The notes below the pieces were generated by a model. That model saw nothing but the letters and a program-made list of their open reading frames with translations, was not told the origin of the DNA and searched no databases. Below, piece after piece: positions 1 through 8,666 of a stretch of DNA of 64,000 nt. This DNA comes from Sphingomonas sp. BAUL-RG-20F-R05-02 (GTDB lineage Bacteria; Pseudomonadota; Alphaproteobacteria; Sphingomonadales; Sphingomonadaceae). The stretch covers positions 1 to 64,000 of the forward strand of contig NZ_JAKNQH010000012.1 in NCBI RefSeq assembly GCF_022662305.1. The letters are read 5' to 3'. Positions within the stretch are counted from its first letter, which is position 1; every line of letters begins with the position of its first letter. The position numbers and the translations under genes were made by a program.

Positions 1-540
1 CCGCGATGCCGCCCAGCAGGGTCATGCCGATGCGCACCAGGCCTGCCTCGCCCATCTCGCGCGTGATGTCGCCTATGCGCTCCAGAACACTGAAGACTTC
101 CTGCCGATGCGGCTCAAACTATGGCTGAACAAGGCGTTCGGACTGGCGGAAGGCATCAGCCGTCTGGCGCCATCGACGATTGCCACAAAACGACGCGCGC
201 TCGAACGAACCATCGACGACATCATCACGACGCCTACGTCGTGCGCACTGACGATGAAGCTGCGAAACAGGTTCGCCCGCGCCAGGGAGCAGCTCCTTAC
301 CTTCGCATATTGGCCCGGCAAGGTCGAACCAACCAATAATGCCTGCGAGCGCGACCTTCGCCCCGCCGTCATCCAGCGCAAGATCACCAATGGCTACCGC
401 GCCATGTGGGCTGCTCAGGGGGAAGCTGACATCAAGACCGTCGTCGCCACCGCGCGCCTTACCCTTGGGACCAACATCTTCGGTACCATCGCCGCCACCT
501 TGGGCGCCTAAACCCCCTCAGACCGGGGGTGGGTGATTAC
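1..540 (+). mobile_element. IS66-family element, right end only
   Basis: The coding part is the C-terminal end of an IS66-type transposase. Its stop codon at 509-511 is followed by a short GC-rich stretch ending in gggtgattac at 531-540. Read on the other strand this begins GTAATCACCC, which fits the GTAA start typical of IS66 terminal repeats, so the element probably ends at 540. The left end lies before the window, so the repeat pair and the 8-bp target duplication cannot be checked. The boundary is inferred from a single end. Confidence 0.6.
2..511 (+). CDS. IS66-family transposase, C-terminal part
   Basis: The reading frame is open from the first bases of the window to TAA at 509-511, giving about 169 residues. 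The motif VEPTNNACERDLRPAVIQRK near the C-terminus contains the N-x3-E-R signature that carries the catalytic glutamate of the IS66 DDE domain. HQACLAHLARD near the visible start matches the conserved core upstream of it. The protein would cut and join element ends during transposition. Only the C-terminal third is visible, and no frameshift is seen in it. Whether the whole element is intact cannot be told from here. Confidence 0.8.
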   Translation, partial: RDAAQQGHADAHQACLAHLARDVAYALQNTEDFLPMRLKLWLNKAFGLAEGISRLAPSTIATKRRALERTIDDIITTPTSCALTMKLRNRFARAREQLLTFAYWPGKVEPTNNACERDLRPAVIQRKITNGYRAMWAAQGEADIKTVVATARLTLGTNIFGTIAATLGA

Positions 541-633
541 TAAGATCGTGCCCCGTCAAGCTTTCTATTGCATTCGCCAAAGCTCGTGCTAGCCTATCTC
601 CATCGCCGACAGAGCGACTATAGGAGAGGCTCA

Positions 634-741
634 ATGGACAGCTATTACCCCGGCATAGACCGATGCGGATTTAAACTACTATGCGTCGCGAGCGGCGCGG
701 CAGTTTCGATTTGCGCAGCCGCGTTCCTGCTTTTAGGCTAG
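634..741 (+). CDS. possible 35-residue membrane peptide
   Basis: A short ORF starts at ATG 634 behind a good ribosome binding site (ggagagg at 622-628, 5 nt spacer) and ends at TAG 739-741. The first half is polar (MDSYYPGIDRCGFK). The second half is a hydrophobic run rich in Ala, Val, Ile and Leu that could span a membrane once. It lies between two insertion-sequence remnants. No family is recognised. It may be a real small protein or chance coding next to IS debris. Confidence 0.25.
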   Translation: MDSYYPGIDRCGFKLLCVASGAAVSICAAAFLLLG

Positions 742-815
742 TCTAGTGGCTTGATCGAGACGGACGAGTCCCGGGATAGGATTATTTTTTGTATCATGCC
801 GTGTGACGCTGCGGC

Positions 816-1879
816 ATGCGCAAGGGTATCAACATCGCCGTCGCGGCTTTCGACAGAGCTCGGCTTGAGGCGCTCGTTGCCGCGCGCGGATCGCCACAGA
901 AGCAGGTTTGGCGGGCACGGATCATCCTGCTGAACGCGGATAGCATCGGCACGGTTGCGTTTATGGCGGCGACGGGCAAGTCCAAGACCTGCATCTGGCG
1001 CTGGCAGGAGCGGTTCATGGCGGAAGGCGTGGACGCCCTGCTTCGTGACAAAACCCGACCTCCTGGTATCGCACCGCTTGAGGCCACACTGGTCGACAAG
1101 GTCGTGGCGCTGACGCTGGAGCCGCCCGCTCACGAGGCGACGCACTGGACGGTGCGCGCGATGGCCAAGGCGGTGGCATCGCGGCGTCCTCGGCGGTGAA
1201 GATCTGGCACGACCATGGTTTAGCGCCGCTGGCGCAGCTTCAAGCTGTCCAAGGACAAGGCGTTCGCGGAGAAGCTGCACGACGTGGTCGGCCTCTACGT
1301 CTCGCCCCCGGCGCACGCGATCGTTCTATCGGTGGACGAGAAGAGCCAGATCCAGGCCCTCGACCGCACCCAGCCGGGGCTGCCGCTCAAGCGCGGTCGG
1401 AGTGCGACCATGACGCACGACTAGAAGCGCAATGGCACAACGACGTTGTTCGCGGCGCTGCACGTGCTCGACGGCTCGGTGATCGGACGCAACATGCAGC
1501 GGCATTGGCACCAGGAGTTCATCCGTTTCCTCAACGCCGTCGAAGCCGAACTGCCGCAGAACAAGGCCGTCCACGTCATCCTCGACAACTACGCCACCCC
1601 TAAACAGTCCAAGGTCCGCGCCTGGCTCGCCCGGCACCCGCGCTGGACCTGCCACTTCGTGCCGACATCATGTTCGTGGTTCAATGCGGTCGAGGGCTTT
1701 TTGCCAAGCTGATCCGTCGATGCTTTAAGAACGGCGTCTTCTGCTCCGTCGTCGATCTCCAAGCCGCCATCAACCGCTTCATCAAGGAGCATAATCAGGA
1801 ACCGAAGCCGTTCGTCTGGAATGCCGATCCCGATCAGATTATCGCCGCCGTCAGGCGCGGGCAACAAACGTTGGAATGA
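816..1879 (+). pseudogene. IS630-family transposase, decayed
   Basis: The pieces read as one IS630-type transposase only when frames are joined. The N-terminal helix-turn-helix part (VWRARIILLNAD, ATGKSKTCIWRWQERF) is in one frame. A single-base loss near 1172 and a small out-of-frame deletion near 1232 follow. The DDE part ([15 protein letters not shown]) then reads to an in-frame TAG at 1422-1424, where a tyrosine codon is expected. It continues through VHVILDNYATPK to a one-base loss in the T run near 1698-1702, and ends with AKLIRRCFKNG to TGA at 1879. At least four lesions rule out an active protein. Terminal repeats were not identified with confidence. Confidence 0.85.
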
Positions 1880-1984
1880 ATCCACAAGTTGACTGCTGGC
1901 GTCTGCTCGTTGGGAGGCACGACTGCATGCTTGGTCTTCATCGCCAAAGATCTGATCGGGACTGAGGATTAGGGTCAGGACTCG

Positions 1985-2775
1985 TTAATTGAGCCAGAAG
2001 ATGACGGTTGCGGCGATGCAGATGGCTGACATGAAGGTATGCGCGCAGCGATCATAGCGCGTGTGGATGCGCCGCCAATCCTTGAGCCTTCCGAACATGT
2101 TCTCAATTTTGTGGCGCTGCCGATAGAGTGCTGCGTCGTGCGGGATTCGCGTTTTGCGGTTCGTCTTTGAGGGGATGCAAGCCATGATCTTGCGCTTGGC
2201 CAGCGCAGCGCGAAACCAGTCGTCGTCATAGCCTTTGTCGCCTAGCAGCGCCTTGGCCCTGGGCAAGGCGTCGAGCATGAGGGCCGCACCCTTGTAGTCG
2301 CTCATCTGGCCTTCGCTCAGCAGCATGACGAGCGGTCTACCTTTGCCATCGCAGACGGCATGGAGCTTCGAGTTCAGGCCGCCCTTGGTGCGTCCAATAC
2401 GTCGGGGAACAGACCCTTTTTTAAAAGGCTTGCAGCCGTCCGGTGCACCTTGAGATGCGTGGCGTCGATCATCAACTGGTCAGGCTTGCCGCCTTTCGCT
2501 GCAAGGCCTGCAAAGATCTTGTTGAACACACCAAGCCTGCTCCAGCGGATGAACCGATTGTAGATCGTCTTCGGCGGCCCGTACTCGGCTGGCGCGTCGC
2601 GCCAGCGCAGCCCGTTTCTGATCACGAAGATGATCCCGCTGATGATCCGCCGATCATCGACCCGAGGCACCCCGTGCGATAACGGAAAATACGGTTCAAT
2701 GCGGCGCATCTGCGCCTCCGACAACCAAATCAGATCACTCATGGTAGCGCCTCCTCGCGCCACCCCCTGAATCAA
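1985..2775 (-). CDS. IS5/IS427 transposase made by -1 frameshifting (orfA-orfB)
   Basis: OrfA starts at ATG 2775 (MIQGVARGGATMSDLIWLSE; an internal ATG before SDLIWL is also possible) and ends at 2374. OrfB is open from upstream of 2400 to 1985 (GGLNSKLHAVCDGKGRPLVM, LLGDKGYDDDWFR, HKIENMFGRLKDWRRI). Together they give the helix-turn-helix front (RRIEPYFPLSHGVPRVDDRR) and the DDE domain with the Y-x2-R-x3-E-x6-K type signature at its end. The frames join by a -1 shift at A AAA AAG (2422-2416). The fusion is the expected active transposase, and no other lesion is visible. Confidence 0.85.
2416..2422 (-). promoter_or_regulatory. -1 translational frameshift heptamer A AAA AAG
   Basis: Read on the minus strand in the orfA frame the codons are TTA AAA AAG GGT, so the heptamer is in the phase used by bacterial insertion sequences. 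A -1 slip here continues into orfB (CGA CGT ATT GGA), which lacks its own good start in this zone. OrfA without slippage ends 14 codons later at 2374. Confidence 0.75.
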
Positions 2776-2816
2776 CCGATCGCAATCTCCGCAAGCAATT
2801 TAACAGGTCCTGAGCC

Positions 2817-3454
2817 TAGATCACGGCGTGCCGTCGCTCCAAAGTCATGCTCCGCAGGACGACGAAGTCTGGTTCAGGAATGCAAGCGGGTCTGTGACGG
2901 TAATCGCGGCGAGTATCTCCTGACCAGAGTGAATGGTATCTAGGCAGTGGTCAGGTGAAAGTGACGAACCGGACGATTGAAAGCCATCGTCGAATTCTAG
3001 CATTATAGCAGCTACAATCAGTTCCGGTAGCGCCCAGGCGACTTCGCCGCCGCCTGCAACTTGGAAGGCGGGCTCGCAGCCCTCGCATGAGTGATCTACA
3101 GCTATTGTGAAGCGATCTGAAAAGATCTGCGAAATGAGCAACATTTTTGCTCAAAATTTGCACCAGCAAACGCCAAACCAGAAACCTTGCGCTTGATGCG
3201 CTGCCGGCGCGGTGTGTTCGAAAGTCGGATCTGCAGAGTGGGGACCGCTACCAAGCAACGTCGCTCCGCCTGTCTCACCGACAGAATTCGTACTTCGACA
3301 TCAACTCGTCAACGGAAATTCGACTCTTAAGAAAAGTTCTCCCGCTTGCATTCGATGCAGAAAAAAATCTTCTCCCCCTGTGCCAAGCACGGCAAAAAAG
3401 AGAGAGACTTTCCTGTCTGAGAATGCCATCCTAAGGTGAAACTAAAAAAGGACT
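2817..3454. other. gene-free stretch upstream of the bkd operon
   Basis: About 640 bases lie between the IS5 end and the bkd operon. A 99-codon minus-strand ORF (3144-2845) has no convincing ribosome binding site and no recognisable family, and is probably chance. The stretch is more AT-rich than its surroundings, especially 3140-3180 and 3350-3450, and should contain the bkd promoter. No clear palindromic operator was seen. It may also be the edge of the insertion-sequence island. Confidence 0.4.
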
Positions 3455-4690
3455 ATGGAGATGGCCAAACAGGCGGGCTTGTCCCTTCACATTCCGGTGC
3501 CCTCGGCTCGTCCGGGTGATGAAGCGAACTTCGAGCATGTGCCTCTGACAGCAGCGGGTGAGACGCGGCGGCCGCGGGTGGACGCGTCGGAAGCCAATCT
3601 GCGTGATATGCCTTACGAATTGGTCCGGGTGCTCGATGACGATGGGGTCGCGGTCGGACCGTGGGATCCACAACTCGATGATGAGACGCTCTCGCGTGGG
3701 CTGGAGGCGATGCTTCAGACGCGTCTGTTCGAGGAGCGGTTGTTTCGTGCCCATCGACAGGGCAAGACCAGCTTCTTCATGAAATCGACTGGTGAAGAGG
3801 CGATCGGCGTCGCGCAGTCGATGGTGCTGCGGCCGGGCGACATGTGCTTTCCGACTTACCGTGTCCAAGGTTGGCTGATCGCGCGGAACTATCCGATGAC
3901 GGACATGATCAACCAAATCTACTCGAACGAGAAGGACCCGCTGAAAGGACGGCAGCTCCCGATCCTCTATTCGGCGCGGGATTACGGCTTCTATTCGTTG
4001 TCTGGAAACGTCGGCAGCCGGTTCGGCCATGCCGTTGGTTGGGCGATGGCTTCGGCCTTCAAGAACGTCGACAAGATCGCCCTAGGCTACATCGGCGAGG
4101 GCACGACCGCGGAGGGCGACTTCCACGAGGCGCTGACGTTCGCCAGTGTCTATCGCGCGCCTGTCATTCTCGTCATCACCAACAATCAGTGGGCGATATC
4201 AACATTTTCCGGCATCGCTGGCGCGGATTTGACTACATTTGCGGCCAAGGCTCTGGCCTACGGCATTCCGGGACTTCGCGTCGACGGGAACGACTTTCTT
4301 GCAATGTGGGCGGTGACACAGTGGGCAGCCGACCGTGCCCGTGCAAATCTCGGACCTACCCTGATCGAGGTGGTCACATACCGCGCGGCCGGACATTCGA
4401 CGAGCGACGATCCGACGAAATACCGACCCGCCGACGAAGCTGCGCATTGGCCGCTTGGTGACCCAATCGAGCGGCTAAAAGCTCATCTGATCGGACGCGG
4501 GACATGGTCTGAGGAACGACACGTCCAGCTTGAAGCGGAACTCTCCGAGCGCTTGCGTGACGCGCAGCGCGAGGCGGAGACGGTGGGCACGCTCGGTACG
4601 TCTAAACCTAGCGTTCGCGAAATGTTCGAAGGTGTGTTCAAGGAGCCGGACTGGCGCGTGATCGAGCAGCGCCGCGAGTTGGGGATCTGA
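3455..4690 (+). CDS. bkdA1: branched-chain 2-oxoacid dehydrogenase E1 alpha subunit
   Basis: This 411-residue protein is the thiamine-diphosphate-binding half of the E1 decarboxylase of the cytoplasmic branched-chain 2-oxoacid dehydrogenase complex. E1 decarboxylates the 2-oxoacids of Val, Leu and Ile and acylates the E2 lipoyl group. The ThDP/metal motif is visible as GYIGEGTTAEGDFH followed by ITNNQWAIST. The loop equivalent to the mammalian phosphorylation loop is YRAAGHSTSDDPTKYR. Length and the roughly 60-residue N-terminal extension fit bacterial BkdA1. ATG 3455 has only 2 nt to the AGGA at 3449-3452, so ATG 3461, with 8 nt spacing, may be the real start. It is first of four tightly packed genes. 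Confidence 0.92.
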   Translation: MEMAKQAGLSLHIPVPSARPGDEANFEHVPLTAAGETRRPRVDASEANLRDMPYELVRVLDDDGVAVGPWDPQLDDETLSRGLEAMLQTRLFEERLFRAHRQGKTSFFMKSTGEEAIGVAQSMVLRPGDMCFPTYRVQGWLIARNYPMTDMINQIYSNEKDPLKGRQLPILYSARDYGFYSLSGNVGSRFGHAVGWAMASAFKNVDKIALGYIGEGTTAEGDFHEALTFASVYRAPVILVITNNQWAISTFSGIAGADLTTFAAKALAYGIPGLRVDGNDFLAMWAVTQWAADRARANLGPTLIEVVTYRAAGHSTSDDPTKYRPADEAAHWPLGDPIERLKAHLIGRGTWSEERHVQLEAELSERLRDAQREAETVGTLGTSKPSVREMFEGVFKEPDWRVIEQRRELGI

Positions 4691-4694
4691 ACCG

Positions 4695-5708
4695 ATGCCG
4701 ACGATGAACATGATCCAGGCGCTCAATTCTGCGCTCGACACGCTCCTCACCACTGATCCAGATACGCTCATCTTCGGCGAAGATGTCGGCTATTTCGGCG
4801 GCGTGTTTCGCGTGACAGAGGGGCTTCAGGCGAAGCACGGACTCACGCGCTGCTTCGACACCCCGATTAGCGAGGGTGGCATTATCGCAACCGCGATCGG
4901 CATGGGCGCATATGGATTGCGACCGATTCCCGAAATTCAATTCGCCGATTATATCCTGCCGGCGTTCGATCAGCTGGTGTCCGAAGCCGCTCGCCTTCGC
5001 TACCGTTCCAACGGTGAGTTCGAGGCGCCGATCACGGTGCGCTCGCCTTATGGCGGCGGCATCTTCGGCGGCCAGACCCACAGCCAAAGCCCGGAGGCGA
5101 TCTTCGCCCATATTACCGGCTTGAAGACGGTGATCCCCTCCAATCCCTTCGATGCGAAGGGCCTGCTGATCGCTGCGGTCGAGTGTGACGATCCGGTGAT
5201 CTTTCTGGAGCCCAAGCGTCTTTACAACGGGCCATTCGACGGACGGCACGATCAGGCTTTGAAGACGTGGGCGGGACACGCGCAAGCGCAAGTACCGGAT
5301 GGCCATTACACCGTTCCGCTGGGCAAGGCAGCGATCGCGCGCGAGGGGCGCGATGTGACGGTGCTCGCCTATGGCACGATGGTGCATGTCGCGCTCGGCG
5401 GAATCGAAGAGAGCGGCGTAGATGCCGAATTGATCGATCTACGCTCGATCGTACCGCTCGACATCGATGCGATCGTCGCGTCGGTAAAGAAGACCGGAAG
5501 GTGCGTGATCCTGCACGAAGCATCACGTTTTGGAGGCTTTGGCGGCGAGCTTTCGGCGCTGGTTCAGGAGCGATGTTTTCATCACCTGAAAAGCCCGATC
5601 GCGCGGGTCGCTGGGTGGGACACTCCTTACCCACATGCCTTCGAATGGGATTATTTTCCCGGCCCCGGTCGGCTGGCTGCGGCGCTCCGGCGCGCAATGG
5701 AGAACTGA
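4695..5708 (+). CDS. bkdA2: branched-chain 2-oxoacid dehydrogenase E1 beta subunit
   Basis: This 337-residue protein pairs with the preceding alpha subunit to form the alpha2beta2 E1 decarboxylase. Conserved transketolase-like beta features are GEDVGYFGGVFRVT (about residues 28-41), the SEGGIIATAIGMG segment, RSPYGGGIFGGQTHSQSPEA and the C-terminal LIDLRSIVPLD and LHEASRFGGFGGE segments. It starts 4 nt after the alpha-subunit stop and ends 2 nt before the E2 gene, so the genes are co-transcribed and probably translationally coupled. No unusual substitutions were seen. Confidence 0.93.
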   Translation: MPTMNMIQALNSALDTLLTTDPDTLIFGEDVGYFGGVFRVTEGLQAKHGLTRCFDTPISEGGIIATAIGMGAYGLRPIPEIQFADYILPAFDQLVSEAARLRYRSNGEFEAPITVRSPYGGGIFGGQTHSQSPEAIFAHITGLKTVIPSNPFDAKGLLIAAVECDDPVIFLEPKRLYNGPFDGRHDQALKTWAGHAQAQVPDGHYTVPLGKAAIAREGRDVTVLAYGTMVHVALGGIEESGVDAELIDLRSIVPLDIDAIVASVKKTGRCVILHEASRFGGFGGELSALVQERCFHHLKSPIARVAGWDTPYPHAFEWDYFPGPGRLAAALRRAMEN

Positions 5709-5710
5709 CA

Positions 5711-7024
5711 ATGGGACGCTATTTGTTCCGCCTACCTGACATTGGTGAAGGCGTGGCCGAAGCGGAGATAGTAGGGTGGCATATCGTGCCGGGCGACGTG
5801 GTCGGCGAAGATCAGAGCCTTGTCGACGTGATGACCGATAAGGCCACAGTCGACATGACTTCTCCGGTGGACGGCACGGTGACGGCGATCCACGGCGAGA
5901 TTGGTGGCATGGTGCCGGTGGGCACGGTGCTAATCGAGTTGGAGGTCGAGGGGGCAGGCAACGCGGAAGCCGCACCGGTAAGGGCTGGTCTCGCGCCGGC
6001 GGCCCCGCTCGAAGCGACGCCGGAGCCCGGCACGCTGACCGCAGCGCCACCTGCCGAACCCGCGCCGCGACCGCTTCCGACTTCGCCGCCCGGCAGCGCC
6101 CGACCGCCGGGCGCGGCTGGCAAAACGGCGTTTGCGACACGCGCAGCCGGCGAAGACCCACTTGCCGCGCCAGCTACACGCCGGCGCGCACACGAGCTTG
6201 GCATCCCCTTGCAATATGTCTCCGGCACTGGCCCGGCTGGCCGCATCACTCCCGACGACCTCGACGCTTATATCGCGCGCTGTAGCGACAACTCTGCGGC
6301 CAGAGACGCTTGCTACATACAGGGCGAAGGTGGCGAGGATATCCGTATCATCGGCATGCGGCGCAAGATCGCCGAGAAGATGCAGGACACTAAGCGGCGC
6401 GTGCCGCACATCGCCTACGTCGAGGAATGCGACCTCACCGAACTTGAGGCGCTGCGGCTGGACCTCAACGCCAATCGCCGCGGAAGCCAGCCGAAGTTGA
6501 CGTTGCTGCCGTTCTTCCTGCGCGCGCTCGTGCGAGTGTTGCCCGACTTTCCGCAAATTAATGCTCGTTTCGATGACGAGGCGGGATTACTGCAAACCTC
6601 GGTTGCGGTGCATTGCGGCATCGCGACGCAGACCCTGGCTGGGCTGATGGTGCCGGTCATCCGCCACGTCGAGAGCCTCGACATCTGGCAGATAGCCGAC
6701 GAAGTATCCCGCGTCAGCGAAGCCGCGCGAGACGGTACCGCAACGCGCGAGCAACTGTCCGGATCAACCATCACGGTCACATCACTGGGCCCGCTCGGAG
6801 GCATCGTCACGACGCCGATCATCAACGCTCCCGAAGTCGCGATTATCGGACCAAACAAGCTGGTAGAGCGGCCGGTGGTGCAGGGCAGCTTTATCACGGT
6901 GCGCAAGATGATGAACCTGTCTTCATCCTTCGATCACCGGATCGTCGATGGTTACGATGCCGCTTTGTTCGTCCAGCAGTTCCGCCGGATGCTCGAGCAT
7001 CCCGCCTTCATCTTCATGGATTGA
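5711..7024 (+). CDS. bkdB: branched-chain 2-oxoacid dehydrogenase E2, dihydrolipoyl acyltransferase
   Basis: This 437-residue E2 core carries acyl groups on a swinging lipoyl arm and transfers them to CoA. Domains in order: one lipoyl domain (residues 1-77, lipoyl lysine K44 in DVMTDKATVDM); an Ala/Pro-rich linker (about 85-140); a peripheral subunit-binding domain (PATRRRAHELG to GRITPDDLDAYI); and the catalytic acyltransferase domain with SSSFDHRIVDGYDA near the C-terminus, which supplies the H-x3-D-G active site. Start ATG 5711 is chosen because MGRYLFRLPDIGEG is the canonical beginning. The open frame runs upstream but only inside bkdA2. Confidence 0.93.
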   Translation: MGRYLFRLPDIGEGVAEAEIVGWHIVPGDVVGEDQSLVDVMTDKATVDMTSPVDGTVTAIHGEIGGMVPVGTVLIELEVEGAGNAEAAPVRAGLAPAAPLEATPEPGTLTAAPPAEPAPRPLPTSPPGSARPPGAAGKTAFATRAAGEDPLAAPATRRRAHELGIPLQYVSGTGPAGRITPDDLDAYIARCSDNSAARDACYIQGEGGEDIRIIGMRRKIAEKMQDTKRRVPHIAYVEECDLTELEALRLDLNANRRGSQPKLTLLPFFLRALVRVLPDFPQINARFDDEAGLLQTSVAVHCGIATQTLAGLMVPVIRHVESLDIWQIADEVSRVSEAARDGTATREQLSGSTITVTSLGPLGGIVTTPIINAPEVAIIGPNKLVERPVVQGSFITVRKMMNLSSSFDHRIVDGYDAALFVQQFRRMLEHPAFIFMD

Positions 7025-7027
7025 GCG

Positions 7028-8422
7028 ATGACCAACACGATCAAAACGCGCGTTCTCGTCGTCGGCGGCGGCCCGGGCGGCTATGTCGCCGCGATCCGCT
7101 GCGGCCAGCTTGGGCTCGACACGGTCCTGGTGGATGCAGACCGGTTGGGCGGCACCTGCCTGATCCGCGGCTGCATTCCGTCCAAGGCGCTGATCCACGC
7201 ATCCGCCCTGTTTGAGGAGATAACTCACGTCGCGGACGGCGGTCGCTTCGGCATACATCTCGCCGACAAACCCCGGCTTGATCTCGCGGAAACGGTCGCC
7301 TGGAAGGAAGGCGTCGTCGATCGCCTCAGCGGCGGAGTGGCGGTGCTGCTACGCCGCGCGAAGGTCAAGGTCGTGCCTGGCTGGGCGCGCTTTACCGATG
7401 CCAAGAGCTGTATCGTTACGAAACCGGAAGGCGAGACGAGGATCGTCGCGGAGCATGTCATCCTCGCGACCGGGTCGGTGCCCGTCGAACTGCCTTTCCT
7501 GAAATTCGGTGGCAAGGTCATTTCCTCGACCGAGGCGCTGTCGCTTCCCGACCTGCCGGACCGTCTGGTCGTCGTCGGTGCCGGCTATATTGGAATGGAA
7601 CTGGGTTCGGCGTTCGCACGGTTGGGCGCGGCGGTGACGATCGTCGAGGCGCAAGGGCAGATCCTGCCGCTCTACGACGTCAAGCTGATCGAGCCGGTTC
7701 GCGCATGGCTTGATGAAAAGGGCGTTGCGCTGCACCTAGCCGCCAAAGCGATCGGCCAAAGCGCTGCGGGGCTGGAGATCGAAACTTCGGCGGGGAAGCG
7801 GGTGGATATTCCTGCCGACCGGATCCTCGTCACCGTCGGACGCAAACCCGTTGTCGCGGGCTGGGGGCTGGAAGAGATGAGCCTCGCCATGGACGGCGGT
7901 TATGTGCGGGTCGACGAGCATTGCCGCACCTCGACCACCAACGTGTGGGCGATCGGCGATCTCGTAGGTGAGCCGATGCTGGCGCATAAGGCGTCGGCAC
8001 AAGGCGAGATGGTCGCCGAGATCATCGCCGGCGCGCGCCGGCGCTTCGCGCCCGCGGCAATCCCCGCGGTGTGCTTCACCGAACCGGAGATCGTCGCTGT
8101 CGGGATCGGTCCGGACGACGTCGAGACGGGCGACGTCGTGATCGGGCAGTTTCCGTTCGCCGCCAACGGTCGCGCGCTGTCGATGGCGGCAGGCGATATG
8201 GGTGGATTCGTCCGCGTGATCGCGCGGGCGGACACTCACCGCGTCATAGGCGTACAGGCGGTGGGGCTGCACATCTCCGAACTGTCCACGGCCTTCTGCC
8301 AGGCGATCGAAATGGGTGCGGTGCTGGAGGATATCGCCGGCATCATCCATGCGCACCCGACGCTGGGAGAAGCGTTCCACGAAGCATCGCTGAAGGCGCT
8401 AGGACACGCAATCCACATCTGA
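7028..8422 (+). CDS. lpd: dihydrolipoyl dehydrogenase E3 of the branched-chain complex
   Basis: This 464-residue FAD disulfide oxidoreductase reoxidises the E2 dihydrolipoyl group with NAD+. It shows the FAD-binding VVGGGPGGYVAA near the start, the redox-active cysteines C44 and C49 in GGTCLIRGCIPSK, the NAD-binding VVVGAGYIGMELG, the ATNVWAIGD-like segment TTNVWAIGDL, and the catalytic H443/E448 pair in HAHPTLGEA. It lies 3 nt downstream of bkdB as the last operon gene, making it a complex-dedicated E3 (LpdV type). About 240 nt without a gene follow it. Confidence 0.93.
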   Translation: MTNTIKTRVLVVGGGPGGYVAAIRCGQLGLDTVLVDADRLGGTCLIRGCIPSKALIHASALFEEITHVADGGRFGIHLADKPRLDLAETVAWKEGVVDRLSGGVAVLLRRAKVKVVPGWARFTDAKSCIVTKPEGETRIVAEHVILATGSVPVELPFLKFGGKVISSTEALSLPDLPDRLVVVGAGYIGMELGSAFARLGAAVTIVEAQGQILPLYDVKLIEPVRAWLDEKGVALHLAAKAIGQSAAGLEIETSAGKRVDIPADRILVTVGRKPVVAGWGLEEMSLAMDGGYVRVDEHCRTSTTNVWAIGDLVGEPMLAHKASAQGEMVAEIIAGARRRFAPAAIPAVCFTEPEIVAVGIGPDDVETGDVVIGQFPFAANGRALSMAAGDMGGFVRVIARADTHRVIGVQAVGLHISELSTAFCQAIEMGAVLEDIAGIIHAHPTLGEAFHEASLKALGHAIHI

Positions 8423-8666
8423 TCGAAGCGGCGGTCGGACACGGCGGATCAGCAAGTCGACGCTGTAACGATGCGCGCGTCAGATCTATTGAGGGCAGGA
8501 AAGCGGCAGGGTGGAAGGCGCCATCAGGTCACGGGCATTCGCGTGTGCATGACGGTGGCTTTGCCCCGCTTGAGGAGTTCCCGGCGTTGCTGCATGAGTA
8601 AAACGTCAAGGCCGTCTGAGTTCGCGACGCGCTCACGGCAGTCCGGAGAGCGAGTCGCTGATGACG

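Larger units (their letters stand above)
1972..2816 (-). mobile_element. IS5-family (IS427 group) insertion sequence, complete
   Basis: The left end starts GGGTCAGGAC at 1972. The right end is GTCCTGAGCC, ending at 2816, whose reverse complement is GGCTCAGGAC. The ends form a matching terminal inverted repeat with one mismatch in ten, and similarity continues inwards (TTAATT against TTAAATT). A TA dinucleotide flanks each side (1970-1971 and 2817-2818), consistent with target duplication. The 845-bp length, two overlapping transposase frames and short repeats fit the IS427 group. The element looks intact and potentially mobile. Confidence 0.85.

Noticed and set aside
742-1971. Terminal inverted repeats of the IS630 element
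   Set aside because: Some weak similarity exists between CTAGTGGCTTGATCG near 744 and the inverse of sequence after 1879, but it is too imperfect to call the ends.
2845-3144. 99-codon minus-strand ORF in the gap before bkdA1
   Set aside because: No ribosome binding site, no recognisable family, and the AT-rich stretch gives chance openness. Listed only as part of a gene-free region.
8423-8666. Terminator after lpd
   Set aside because: CTGATC and GATCAG near 8420-8452 could pair, but the loop is long and no T run follows.
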